A stretch of DNA of 25,579 nucleotides from Verrucomicrobia bacterium 12-59-8 (GTDB lineage Bacteria; Verrucomicrobiota; Verrucomicrobiae; Verrucomicrobiales; Verrucomicrobiaceae). Each line of letters opens with the position of its first letter. Positions within the stretch are counted from its first letter, which is position 1. Shown here piece after piece: positions 7,089 to 15,361 of this stretch. The notes beneath the pieces were generated by a model. The model searched no databases. It was not told the origin of the DNA and worked only from the letters and a program-made list of their open reading frames with translations. Both the position numbers and the translations under genes were made by a program. Location of the stretch: assembly GCA_002279765.1 (NCBI GenBank), contig NCCR01000053.1, positions 1 through 25,579 of the forward strand, read 5' to 3'.

Positions 7089-7715
7089 GTGTCCACCTCC
7101 CCCATCTCACTCTTGCTCGTCGACGACCACTTCGTCGTCCGCAGCGGCCTCGTGGCCTCGCTGGAGCTTGAAGACGACTTCAAAGTCGTGGGTGAAACTG
7201 ATCGTGGCGAAGACGCCTCCGCACTCTTCGCGAAGAAGCAGCCCGATATCGTCCTCATGGATCTGCAACTGCCCGGCATCAGCGGCATCGAGGCCACTGC
7301 GGCGCTGCTGCGTGATCATGCCAATGCCCGAGTCCTCATCTTCTCCACCTTTGCCCGCGATGATGAAATCCAGTTGGCGCTCAAGGCCGGCGCGCTCGGT
7401 TTTTTGCAGAAATCCTCCTCGCGGGACGATCTCCTCGCCGCTATCCGCACTGTGGCCAAAGGCGAACGCAGTTTGCCGACCGACATCGCCCAACGGCTCA
7501 AAGACCGCCTCGCGGAACCTGAGATCACCCCGCGTGAGCGCGAGATCCTTACGCTCGTGACCCGAGGCAACGCCAACAAAGAAATCGCCGCCGCACTCGG
7601 CATCGGCGAAGACACCGTGAAGCAGCACGTCAGTCGCATCCTCATGAAGCTCAAAGTCAATGACCGCGCCCAGGCCACCGCAGAAGCGATTCGCCGCGGA
7701 TTGGTGCGGGTGTGA
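7089..7715 (+). CDS. NarL/LuxR-type response regulator
   Basis: The 208-residue protein is the partner of the adjacent kinase. A receiver domain (about 6-125) shows the acidic pair Asp12/Asp13, phosphorylation site Asp58 (VLMDLQLPG), a Ser/Thr position in IFSTFA, and Lys in FLQKSS. A LuxR-type helix-turn-helix (about 145-208) begins ITPREREILTLV and contains ANKEIAAALGIGEDTVKQHVSRI. It should bind DNA as a dimer when phosphorylated. The start is GTG at 7089, 11 bases after the kinase stop, with no clear ribosome-binding site, so translation is probably coupled to the kinase. Targets cannot be told from the sequence. Confidence 0.92.
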   Translation: MSTSPISLLLVDDHFVVRSGLVASLELEDDFKVVGETDRGEDASALFAKKQPDIVLMDLQLPGISGIEATAALLRDHANARVLIFSTFARDDEIQLALKAGALGFLQKSSSRDDLLAAIRTVAKGERSLPTDIAQRLKDRLAEPEITPREREILTLVTRGNANKEIAAALGIGEDTVKQHVSRILMKLKVNDRAQATAEAIRRGLVRV

Positions 7716-7759
7716 AACGGATTAAGCAGTTCGCACTCGCACGCACATCACACGCCTGC

Positions 7760-8407
7760 TCAAAACGCCCAGCGATAGGGGGCGTTATGAATCAGCTTGG
7801 TCTTCGGATACGCGGAGATGCGCACCTGGTTCTGGGAGTTGCCACTGAGCAGCCACACGTTGGTGGCATCCTGCGCATGCAGGAAACCGATGTGGCCGCT
7901 GCTGGCCTGATCCACCGTGAGTGGCTGTAGAATGCAGATGGCTCCATACGTCGCGGCCACGGGGCGTCCCCAACCCCACCAGTCCGAAACTTTGGCGCTT
8001 CCTTGCGGCTGGTAGCCGGAGCGCAGAACACACCAGTTTACAAAAGCAGCGCACCAGGCGGTTTCATCATGCAGCAGGCCGCCACCGATGCCGCAGCTCT
8101 TCAAATACTCCAGGATGCGCGGGTTGTCACCGTTGGACCACTCCTGCACACCGACCTCCATGATGGCGATCTGCATCCACGGCGGCGGCGCGGCGAAACT
8201 CGTCGGCGCACTCGCCGTGGTTTCAGGCGGCACCCCCGTCACCACACCATTCACGCTTACGATCTGCCCCGGAAACAACACCTTCCAGTTGCCCGTGCCC
8301 CATTCGACCAGCCCGGGATTCAGCTTCTGAAACTGGGCGAGTGTCATGCCAAAAGACTTGGCGATCTTCGAGGGATTATCTCCGGGCTGAACAGTGTATT
8401 GGGCCAT
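7760..8407 (-). CDS. LysM-CHAP peptidoglycan hydrolase-like protein (TIGR02594-type)
   Basis: This 215-residue protein starts with a LysM domain (about 1-55; YTVQPGDNPSKIAKSFG, LNPGL, LFPGQIV) that binds peptidoglycan glycan. After a short Pro/Thr/Ala linker comes a CHAP-like cysteine amidase/endopeptidase domain (about 75-215). The probable catalytic Cys119 lies in DETAWCAAFVNW, and His172 in SSGHIGFL. The match to the TIGR02594 family is by these motifs. There is no signal peptide, as in phage endolysins and some tail-associated hydrolases, so export would need a holin or other route, or the enzyme acts after lysis. No other phage gene is nearby. It converges with the response regulator gene (44-base gap). 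Confidence 0.82.
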   Translation of the reverse strand: MAQYTVQPGDNPSKIAKSFGMTLAQFQKLNPGLVEWGTGNWKVLFPGQIVSVNGVVTGVPPETTASAPTSFAAPPPWMQIAIMEVGVQEWSNGDNPRILEYLKSCGIGGGLLHDETAWCAAFVNWCVLRSGYQPQGSAKVSDWWGWGRPVAATYGAICILQPLTVDQASSGHIGFLHAQDATNVWLLSGNSQNQVRISAYPKTKLIHNAPYRWAF

Positions 8408-8463
8408 GGGCTGACCATTGCCGTATCAGGATGGACACTTCAACAATCAAAAATTCTTAACCA

Positions 8464-9213
8464 TCAAGCCGCGAGTCCGTAATGCGGACCGATCACCTTG
8501 CCACGCAGCCGGTCCGCCTTGGCACCCGCCTGGTCGTGTTCGATCACCCCATCCCGCAGGCGAATGATGCGCGTGCAGCGCTGCACCATGCGCTCGTCAT
8601 GAGTGACGAAGACGAGGGTCTTGCCCTGCTGATTGAGGTCGTCGAAGAGATCGAGGATTTCCTTGCCGGACTTGGAGTCCAGATTGCCCGTGGCTTCATC
8701 CGCCAGAATGACGAGAGGACTGTTCGACAGCGCCCGGGCGATGGCGACGCGCTGCTGCTGGCCGCCGGAGAGTTCGTTGGGCTTGTGATTCAAGCGATGC
8801 TCCAGACCAACCTGGGTAGCGAGACGAGTGCCGGTCTCGATCATGTCGGAGTCTTTCGCCCCGCCATAGTACATCGGCACGGCGATGTTTTCGATAACGC
8901 TGAGCTGTTGGATGAGATTGTAGCTTTGGAAGATGAAGCCGAGATTTTTATTCCGTGCGGCGGAAAGCTCATCATCCTCCAGGTGCGCCACGTTGAGACC
9001 GCCGAGATAGTAATCCCCGGACGTGGGCTGATCGAGACAGCCGAGTACATTCAGCAGCGTGGACTTGCCACAGCCGGAGGGGCCCATGATGCAGACGTAT
9101 TCACCTGGATAGATGGAGAGCGAGACCCCCTGCAGCACATGCTGGGTGTTTTCCCCCATCTGGTAGCTCTTGCAGATGTCCACCAGCTTGATGATTGGCG
9201 CAGTGTCCGGCAT
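8464..9213 (-). CDS. ABC transporter ATP-binding protein (MacB/LolD class)
   Basis: This 249-residue cytoplasmic ATPase has all key motifs: Walker [10 protein letters not shown] (44-52), Q-loop Gln96, signature LSGGQ (148-152), Walker B VILADEAT with Asp172/Glu173, and the switch His205 in VTHD. The spacing and the [18 protein letters not shown] segment place it with MacB/LolD/FtsE-type mechanotransmission ATPases. The ATG at 9213 overlaps the adaptor stop by one base (TGATG); a GTG one codon upstream (9216) is an alternative. It is the last gene of a set with an adaptor and a TolC-like protein. The FtsX/MacB-type permease that such ATPases need is not in this operon or elsewhere in the window. 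Confidence 0.9.
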   Translation of the reverse strand: MPDTAPIIKLVDICKSYQMGENTQHVLQGVSLSIYPGEYVCIMGPSGCGKSTLLNVLGCLDQPTSGDYYLGGLNVAHLEDDELSAARNKNLGFIFQSYNLIQQLSVIENIAVPMYYGGAKDSDMIETGTRLATQVGLEHRLNHKPNELSGGQQQRVAIARALSNSPLVILADEATGNLDSKSGKEILDLFDDLNQQGKTLVFVTHDERMVQRCTRIIRLRDGVIEHDQAGAKADRLRGKVIGPHYGLAA

Positions 9214-11018
9214 CACGGTTTGGCCAGCGCCACGGCTTTTTCCTTGGGCTTGGACGGTTTGGATTTAGGCACCCCTCCCTCAGGTTCGGATTTGCTCGAT
9301 CCACCCATGTCGGCCTCGGCTTTCTTCGGGAGGGCAAGAGCCACAGCTTCGCCGCCCTGCAGACCATCACGCACTTCAATGAATTCATCATTGAAGAGCC
9401 CGGTGCTGATCTCCCGTCGTTCCAGAGCGCCGTTGTTGCTGATATAGCAGAAATGATGATCCTGCTCGACCTCGATGGACTGCACCGGCACGTAGAGCAC
9501 ATCCGCCAACTGATCCACGATGATCTCGACCTTAGCGTTCATGCCCGGCTTCATCCATGGGTGGTAGCCATTGATGTGGATGGTGCAGGGATACACCTTC
9601 AAATTAGGCGTGTAACGGCTGCTGCTGGAGTCCGGCAGCACGGCAAGCTCCGCAACGCGACCATCCAACTCCTTACCCGGTTCGGCATCGACACGCACCT
9701 TCACCGGCTGCCCAATTCGGACCTTCTTGATCTGTGATTCATGCACGTTCACCCGCACCCCCATCTGGCTCATGTCCGGGATGGTGAGCATAGTCTGTCG
9801 CAGACGCACTGTGGCCCCTTCCTCAATGCTGTTGTTGTAGTTGTAGGATGAGCTGGCGTTCAAATCACCGTAGGCCACTAGGCCAGGCTGCGGGGCTTTG
9901 ATCACGCAGGCCTTGAGCTGCAATTCCAAGTTTTCACGCTGAGCCAGCTCCATTTCGTAGCGTCGTTTCGCCGTGCTGAATCGGGTCTCCGCCTGGGCCA
10001 TGCGGGAACGGTTGGCGCGGATGGTGCGCTGCAGCTTGTTCAGCGCCTCACGATAAGCGGCAAGGTTGGTGGCGCACTGCTTGCTGAACTCATATTTTTT
10101 AAACAAGGCCAGCGCCGTCTCCGAGGTCTTCACCGAGAGCTGCACCTTGTCGAAACTCACCAAGTCATTTTCCATCTGGGCGGCGGTGACGAATTTTTTC
10201 TCTGCCAGACGCTTGGAGGATTCCACCTTCTGTTTGGCCAGGGCGAGTTCCGAACGGTGCAGCAGCAAATCATCCTCCAACTGCCGCAGCTTTTGCTGCG
10301 CCTCTCCATCGCTCTGAGCCTTCTGCTCAAGAAAAGGCGAGAAGTCGATCATTTCGCTCACCGGAGGTGTCACCACCGATTTTTTGACGGCACCCACCTT
10401 GGAAGATACGCCACGTTGGGCAAGGGCCGCCTCGGAGTTGACCGGGGTGCTAGCCTGCGTTTCAAGCACGGCCGCATACTTTTCAAAGGCTTCCACGTCC
10501 GACGGCAGCTTCGCCGCCGTCAGGATGGCACCTGTGACCTCACGCCCCAGATATTTTTCGAAATCCATCAGGGCAAAAATCGCGGTCTGCTTGGTGTCGC
10601 GCACCAGGGTCTGATTTTCACTTTTCTGGATCTCCCGGTTCTCATCGGCATCGATGTAGTTTGAGACCGTGGTCTGGAAATCGATCTCGTGCGTCTCGAT
10701 CTTGGTTTTGAGATCCGTGCTGTCGAGTTCGATCAGCACCTTGCCGTCTTTGACGTCCTCTTCCGTGATCAAGTAGCCTTCAGGAATGAGGCTGAGAATT
10801 TTAGTGGGGATTTCGATTTCGCTCTTCACCTCGTTGTTTTGCAGAGCACGGATTTCCCCACCTTGCAGCACGCTGATCTCCAGCGGGCCGCGCTGCACCA
10901 TGCGCGTAGGTACCTTTTCAGCCGCAGCCCCACCGCCGGACAGACTCCACCAGCCGACTGCAGCGAGAACGCTAACGCCTGCGATGATGATTCCTTTGTT
11001 GGATTTTCCCTTCTTCAT
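9213..11018 (-). CDS. HlyD/MacA-like periplasmic adaptor subunit (long)
   Basis: The 601-residue protein has an N-terminal membrane anchor (about 9-27) and a periplasmic body. A beta-barrel/lipoyl-type start (VQRGPLEISVLQGGEIRA, ELDSTDLKTKIETHEIDF) is followed by a long helical hairpin region with predicted coiled coils (about 225-380). A lipoyl half (CVIKAPQPGLVAYGD), a barrel (GVRVNVHESQIKKVRIGQPVKV) and a C-terminal proximal domain (VPVQSIEV) follow. It bridges an inner-membrane transporter to an outer-membrane channel. At about 600 residues it is clearly longer than typical MacA (about 370), mainly from an insert around 110-230 and from the hairpin. Its ATG overlaps the stop of the TolC-like gene (ATGA), and AAAGGAGA lies just before the start. 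The C-terminus is Lys/Pro-rich. Confidence 0.85.
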   Translation of the reverse strand: MKKGKSNKGIIIAGVSVLAAVGWWSLSGGGAAAEKVPTRMVQRGPLEISVLQGGEIRALQNNEVKSEIEIPTKILSLIPEGYLITEEDVKDGKVLIELDSTDLKTKIETHEIDFQTTVSNYIDADENREIQKSENQTLVRDTKQTAIFALMDFEKYLGREVTGAILTAAKLPSDVEAFEKYAAVLETQASTPVNSEAALAQRGVSSKVGAVKKSVVTPPVSEMIDFSPFLEQKAQSDGEAQQKLRQLEDDLLLHRSELALAKQKVESSKRLAEKKFVTAAQMENDLVSFDKVQLSVKTSETALALFKKYEFSKQCATNLAAYREALNKLQRTIRANRSRMAQAETRFSTAKRRYEMELAQRENLELQLKACVIKAPQPGLVAYGDLNASSSYNYNNSIEEGATVRLRQTMLTIPDMSQMGVRVNVHESQIKKVRIGQPVKVRVDAEPGKELDGRVAELAVLPDSSSSRYTPNLKVYPCTIHINGYHPWMKPGMNAKVEIIVDQLADVLYVPVQSIEVEQDHHFCYISNNGALERREISTGLFNDEFIEVRDGLQGGEAVALALPKKAEADMGGSSKSEPEGGVPKSKPSKPKEKAVALAKP

Positions 11019-12700
11019 TCTCCTTTTGGCTTCTCCTTGTTCAATACGTCCACCCAGCCGCCGTCTTTCTCAATGAACAGCACGCCCATGTCCCGCCACA
11101 GCCGCAGCCGCACCAAAGTGTGGTTGATCGTGGTGGAAACCATCAAGTTTCGCGTGGTGTTCATGTCACGCTGGGCATCGACAAGGTTGATCGCGGTGCC
11201 GAGGCCTTCGGCGGCAAAGGCTTCTTCAACCTCCAGACGCTGCGTGCTGATCTCCATACCCACCTTGGCCAGATCGTACTGTTTGCGCGCCAGTTGCAGG
11301 TCACGCCAGCCGGTGCGCACATCGCTGCGGATGTTCTCCTCCGCCAGATCAAGCGCACGTCTGGCCTGCTGCTCCGTGATGATGGCGGCACGCAGCACGT
11401 TACGTTCGGGCTTTTGGTTGAGGTTCAGATCCGTGTTCAGCCCCATGCTGTAGCTGCGGTTGCGTGGCACTAGCCTGAAATCCGTGTGGTCGGGGTTGTC
11501 CAGCATGTTGTAGTTGACCAGCGCGTTCACGGTTGGCAGCGCCTGCTGTTTCGCTATCAGCACTTTCCGGCTCGAATCCTCCACCTGGTCACGCAGATTC
11601 CACAGGTCCAGCCGGCTGTTCATGGCCACCGTGATGGCCTCTTCCAGCGTGCCCGATGAAGCGATGATCTGCAGGTCGTTCTTGTCTTTGTAGTCGAGCA
11701 CAATGCGCTCGGTCACCGGCAGCCCCAGATTGACCTTCAGATCATCCATGGCCTGCTCATAGTCACGGATCGCGCCGATCCAGGAGCGCTCAAACACAAT
11801 GCGTGACTGCACCAGCCGGAAGACGGAAGATTTGGTGCTGTTCGCCGCATTTTCCTTCTGCATGGCGGTCTCGCGCGCCACCACGAAATCAAAGGCCTTG
11901 AAGGCGAGGTAGGCATTGCGCGCGGTCTCGCGTGACTGGATGACACCAAAGTACTGGGTGGCAATGTCCACGGCGAATGATTTGCGATACTGGGCAAAGT
12001 TGCGGAGGGCGTAGAGCACGCTGCGCTCGCTTTGTGTCAGCACCTCCGAAGCGGAAAGATAGCCGGCGCCGCTGAGCAGCGGTTGCGTCAGGGAGAAGCC
12101 GAGCTGGGAGATGCCGCTGTCTTTCCCACCGGTGAAAAAGCGCACAAAATTGGTGGTCAGGTTCGTCGCGATCAGCGCCCCCGTGCGTGTCAGCGCGGAA
12201 AAGCCCAGATTGCCGGTGGTGGTCAGCGTCGAGGTGCGCACCAAATTGTTGATGCCGGTCACCGCATCCGTGCTGGCCTGGGTAGTGGAGCCTCCGCCGG
12301 ACATGATCGGACCATACTGCTGCCGGACGAGCGTCAGGTTCAGCGCCGCCAGATACACCGTTTCTTTCTGCACCAAGTACGGCCGGTTGCGATGCACCGC
12401 AAAGTCCAGCGCCTCGGCCAGACTGACCACGCGTGCATTGTGCTCAATGTAGGAGCGGTCCCCCAGAAACTCCTCCTGCTTCATGCTCTTGCGGAGTTCC
12501 TCCATCTTCACCGGTGGTGGTGGCGTGATGTCCAGAAAGGCCTGCCCTGAGTTTGGCACCTTGCTCGCTTTTTTACGTAGGATGCCAAAGGTCTCCTTGT
12601 CCGCCCACTTCTTGTAAAACCCCGTGCTGCAGGCGCTCAATCCCATGGCCAGTAGCGTGAGAAACGCTACGGCAGGCAGGAAAGGGCGATGTTTTGGCAT
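11015..12700 (-). CDS. TolC-family outer-membrane efflux lipoprotein
   Basis: This 561-residue protein has a lipoprotein signal with lipobox (LSAC) after MPKHRPFLPAVAFLTLLAMG, so it should be acylated and placed in the outer membrane. The rest shows the two repeated helical OEP regions of TolC/OprM-like channels, with long heptad-rich segments such as LALVRQQYGPIMSGGG, SERSVLYALRNFAQYRKSFAVDIATQYF and EQQARRALDLAEENI. The frame is open further upstream (to 12829), but the ATG at 12700 begins the signal peptide; an ATG at 12718 is a near alternative. It is the first gene of the overlapping TolC-adaptor-ATPase set. A divergent ECF sigma factor gene begins 148 bases away and may share the control region. 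Confidence 0.88.
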   Translation of the reverse strand: MPKHRPFLPAVAFLTLLAMGLSACSTGFYKKWADKETFGILRKKASKVPNSGQAFLDITPPPPVKMEELRKSMKQEEFLGDRSYIEHNARVVSLAEALDFAVHRNRPYLVQKETVYLAALNLTLVRQQYGPIMSGGGSTTQASTDAVTGINNLVRTSTLTTTGNLGFSALTRTGALIATNLTTNFVRFFTGGKDSGISQLGFSLTQPLLSGAGYLSASEVLTQSERSVLYALRNFAQYRKSFAVDIATQYFGVIQSRETARNAYLAFKAFDFVVARETAMQKENAANSTKSSVFRLVQSRIVFERSWIGAIRDYEQAMDDLKVNLGLPVTERIVLDYKDKNDLQIIASSGTLEEAITVAMNSRLDLWNLRDQVEDSSRKVLIAKQQALPTVNALVNYNMLDNPDHTDFRLVPRNRSYSMGLNTDLNLNQKPERNVLRAAIITEQQARRALDLAEENIRSDVRTGWRDLQLARKQYDLAKVGMEISTQRLEVEEAFAAEGLGTAINLVDAQRDMNTTRNLMVSTTINHTLVRLRLWRDMGVLFIEKDGGWVDVLNKEKPKGE

Positions 12701-12848
12701 AGAAAGTCTGACCGGCATTGGGGGTGGTTGGGCCGGGGTTGGTTTTTTTGGGGGGGCATTGCAATACGCCTTTCTGAAGGGCGATCTATCGAATGGATGA
12801 CAAAACGTCGTTGCCTCCACCCAAGCCACCGTTACTATTCATCCCTGC
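12701..12848. promoter_or_regulatory. Divergent control region between efflux operon and sigma factor gene
   Basis: The 148 bases separate two divergent starts and should contain both promoters. Next to the TolC-like gene is a homopolymer pair, T7 followed by G7 (12743-12756), in the likely leader of the leftward transcript. I see no confident -35/-10 boxes; an ECF-type promoter for autoregulation cannot be recognised without knowing the sigma specificity. Confidence 0.35.
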
Positions 12849-13523
12849 ATGTCCGACCTCCCGAAAGTCGCTGAAACTGAAGAACTCCTCAAGGAGACCT
12901 CTGGATCGCCCCCGACCCGGAAGACGCTCATTGAAAAACTGGACAACTGGGATGACTGGGCCAGCTGGGATGAGTTCTACCGCACCTATTCGGGTTTCGT
13001 CTTCCATGTCGCCCGTAAGACCGGCCTGAGTGATGACGAAGCCAACGATGTCGTTCAGGAAACCTTCATCGGTGTGGCGAAGAACCTGCAGAAGAAAAAG
13101 TTCGACACCAGCCTCGGCTCCTTCAAATCCTTCCTTCTCAACCAGGCCCGCTGGCGCATCCTGGACCAGTTCCGCCGACGCAAGAAGCAGCAGAGCCGCG
13201 AAGCCAATCTCTACGCCGACGAAACCGACGAGCGCCGCACCGCGCCGATTGACCGCTGCGCAGACCCCAATGGTGTCGCCCTCGAAAAACTCTGGGAGAA
13301 GGAATGGCAGGACAAGGTGATGGACATCGCGCTGCGCCGGGTGCGTGCGCTGGTTTCACCACGTCAGTTCCAGATTTTCTCATGCTATGTGATCAAAGGC
13401 TGGAGCCCTGAACGCGTGAAGAAGGAACTGGGCGTCAACGCCGCTCAAGTGTACCTGGCCAAGCATCGTGTGGGCCGCATTTTGAAGCGCGAAGCAGCGA
13501 AACTGTCTGAGGCTGAGCAGTGA
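12849..13523 (+). CDS. ECF-type RNA polymerase sigma factor
   Basis: The 224-residue protein is a sigma-70 family factor of the extracytoplasmic-function group. Region 2 (about 40-115) contains FYRTYSGFVFHVARKTGLSD, DDEANDVVQETF and the -10-binding helix LNQARWRILDQFRRRKK. Region 4 (about 160-220) has LVSPRQFQIFSCYVIKG followed by a helix-turn-helix (PERVKKELGVNAAQVYLAKHRV). There is no anti-sigma factor gene on either side, which is unlike classical ECF pairs. Similar factors in Verrucomicrobia and Planctomycetes are often isolated or coupled to other signals (general knowledge). It is divergent from the efflux operon and 40 bases upstream of the DMFase-like gene, so it may regulate either. 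Confidence 0.88.
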   Translation: MSDLPKVAETEELLKETSGSPPTRKTLIEKLDNWDDWASWDEFYRTYSGFVFHVARKTGLSDDEANDVVQETFIGVAKNLQKKKFDTSLGSFKSFLLNQARWRILDQFRRRKKQQSREANLYADETDERRTAPIDRCADPNGVALEKLWEKEWQDKVMDIALRRVRALVSPRQFQIFSCYVIKGWSPERVKKELGVNAAQVYLAKHRVGRILKREAAKLSEAEQ

Positions 13524-13563
13524 GCCGCTGAAAGCCGCAGCAGATGGCCTCCGTAGCCGTCTC

Positions 13564-14961
13564 ATGCGTTGCACCATCGCCCTCCTTCTCGCCATCACAT
13601 CCCTGCATGCAGCGGATCCCGTTTCGCTGTTCATCGAAGGCTATGTCGGACAGCGCAGCATCGCGCAGGGGGAGGAGATACCAATCCATGTCAGCACCAC
13701 GGCAGCGAAGTATGAGATCGAAGTGGCGCGTCTCGGTGCGGTGCGGGAGGTCGTCTGGAAAAAATCTGACGTGCCCGGCGTTGCGCATCCCGTGCCAGAG
13801 GATGCCTCGGCAAATGGCTGCCGGTGGCCGGAAAGCATCCGCGTGCCCAGTAGTGCCCAATGGAAATCCGGCTACTATGAGGTGATCTTCCGTGCTGCTG
13901 ATGCAGGCGGTAAATGGACGCAGCGTGGCAGACGCACCGCAGAAAGCAGCGCGTGGTTCATCGTGCGTCAGGCCAAACCGGGGACGACCTCAAAGATTCT
14001 GCTGCAGCTTTGCACGAACACCTACAACGCCTACAATAACTGGGGCGGCTTCTCCGTCTATGCCTACAGCAGCCTCTCGAACAACCAAGGCCATCGCGTC
14101 AGCTTCGAGCGGCCCGGCCCCTCACAGTTCAGCCGCTGGGAGTTGCCCATCGTGCAGTGGGCTGAGAAAAATGGCTATGCCCTCGAATTCGCCGCAAACG
14201 ACGATCTCGAATTTCGTCCCGAATTGCTCACCAGCTACAGACTCGTCCTCAGTGTCGGACACGACGAATACTGGAGCACGCCGATGCGCGACAATCTCGA
14301 AGCCTGGATCAGCAAGGGCGGCAACGTGGCCTTCTTCAGCGGCAACACCTGCTGCTGGCAGATCCGCGCCGAGGACAACGGCCGCGCCTTCACGTGCTGC
14401 AAGCAGAACTACCACCTCGACCCCGTCTTCCAAACCCGCGACTTCAAAACTCTGAGCACCGCATGGAGTCATCATCTCCTCAATCGTCCAGAGAACGGAC
14501 TCACCGGGGTCGGTTTCCTGTGGGGTGGTTATCGGAAGAGCCATGGGCAGTTCATGACCGATCCGGCGGAGTATGAAGTACACCGCCCCGATCACTGGAT
14601 CTTTGCTGGCACCAGCCTGAAGCGCAGCGACAAGTTTGGCGGCAAGGACACCATCGTCGGCTACGAATGCGATGGCTGCGAACTGGAGTGGAAAAATGGG
14701 CTGCCCTTCCCCACCTTCAAAGACGGCACGCCGAAGACCTTTGAAGTGCTGGCTACCTGTCCGGTACGCTGGCACCCTGATGATGCGGAATGGTATGAGA
14801 GGTGGGAGATCGGCCGCACGGGCGCGGCCTGCATGGGACTTTATACTCGTGGCGGCACCGTCTTCACCGCCGCCACCACCGACTGGGCGCATGGCCTGCA
14901 GGGCGGAGACACCGCTGTAATGCGCATCACGCAGAATGTGCTGGAACGACTGTCAAAATAA
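13564..14961 (+). CDS. Secreted protein with N,N-dimethylformamidase large-subunit-like domain
   Basis: This 465-residue protein has a signal peptide (MRCTIALLLAITSLHA). Residues about 20-130 look like an Ig-like/beta domain (SLFIEGYVGQRSIAQGEEI). The main part (about 135-460) resembles the C-terminal domain of the N,N-dimethylformamidase beta subunit (DMFA2_C type). Marks are LQLCTNTYNAYNNWGG, LEFAANDDLEF, LVLSVGHDEYWS, GGNVAFFSGNTCCWQ and WIFAGTSL; the fold is related to glutamine-amidotransferase-like 'SGHDEYW' proteins. True DMFase uses an iron site with Tyr/Glu ligands; the TYNAYN and GHDEYWS segments contain candidate residues, but I cannot confirm them. No small (alpha) subunit gene is present. 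Secretion argues against a cytoplasmic DMF-degrading role; a polysaccharide- or amide-related hydrolase is possible. Confidence 0.75.
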   Translation: MRCTIALLLAITSLHAADPVSLFIEGYVGQRSIAQGEEIPIHVSTTAAKYEIEVARLGAVREVVWKKSDVPGVAHPVPEDASANGCRWPESIRVPSSAQWKSGYYEVIFRAADAGGKWTQRGRRTAESSAWFIVRQAKPGTTSKILLQLCTNTYNAYNNWGGFSVYAYSSLSNNQGHRVSFERPGPSQFSRWELPIVQWAEKNGYALEFAANDDLEFRPELLTSYRLVLSVGHDEYWSTPMRDNLEAWISKGGNVAFFSGNTCCWQIRAEDNGRAFTCCKQNYHLDPVFQTRDFKTLSTAWSHHLLNRPENGLTGVGFLWGGYRKSHGQFMTDPAEYEVHRPDHWIFAGTSLKRSDKFGGKDTIVGYECDGCELEWKNGLPFPTFKDGTPKTFEVLATCPVRWHPDDAEWYERWEIGRTGAACMGLYTRGGTVFTAATTDWAHGLQGGDTAVMRITQNVLERLSK

Positions 14962-14964
14962 GGT

Positions 14965-14997
14965 GGCGAAGATGGCGTTTAGAGAGCATCTTCCGCC
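14965..14997 (+). terminator. Hairpin just after the DMFase-like gene
   Basis: GGCGAAGATG (14965-14974) pairs with CATCTTCcGCC (14987-14997) with a single bulged C and a 12-base loop, three bases after the TAA stop. No T-run follows, so it would not be a classic intrinsic terminator, but its position suggests a role in ending or stabilising the transcript. Confidence 0.4.
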
Positions 14998-15034
14998 CAG
15001 TATCACGCAAGATGCGTGAAGCCACGTAAGCGAG

Positions 15035-15322
15035 ATGGAATACGTTCAAGCAGTCATGAATCCTCAAAAGCCACCGCACGCAGCAGAGCTTTCCCTTCAC
15101 CAAACCCTGAAGCGCGTTGAAGATTATGTGCGCCAGGAACCCACGAAGGCGGTGGTGGTGGCGCTTGGCACGGGTCTTGTTCTCAACTTGCTTCCCACAC
15201 GCCTGCTGGCCGGAGTGTCTGCCAGCATCGCCACCCGGCTGCTCCCACCGGTTCTCCTCGGACTCGGCGTGCTCAAAGCCTTCGAAATCTGCTGTGAAAA
15301 AGAGGCCTCCAGAGCGCCTTGA
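15035..15322 (+). CDS. Small membrane protein, DUF883/ElaB-like
   Basis: The 95-residue product has a soluble amphipathic N-terminal part (LHQTLKRVEDYVRQEP, about 20-37) and two hydrophobic segments (about 38-56 and 65-83). The VEDYVRQEPTKAVVVALGTGLVL stretch recalls the C-terminal end of DUF883/ElaB/YqjD proteins, small membrane-anchored proteins linked to ribosomes or stress in enterobacteria. Here the first hydrophobic part is followed by a second one. ATG at 15035 is used; an in-frame ATG at 15056 is equally possible. It lies after the hairpin behind the DMFase-like gene, so it may have its own promoter. Confidence 0.6.
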   Translation: MEYVQAVMNPQKPPHAAELSLHQTLKRVEDYVRQEPTKAVVVALGTGLVLNLLPTRLLAGVSASIATRLLPPVLLGLGVLKAFEICCEKEASRAP

Positions 15323-15361
15323 TCCAGCTAGGTTCGCTGTTAGCAAGTCCTCAGCCTTAAG

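Noticed and set aside
8482..9447. Rightward frame of 321 codons over the ABC ATPase
   Set aside because: The opposite strand carries all ABC motifs; this translation resembles no family and is an antisense shadow.
14122..14892. Leftward frame of 256 codons over the DMFase-like gene
   Set aside because: The forward strand has conserved motifs and a signal peptide; the reverse translation has no recognisable features.
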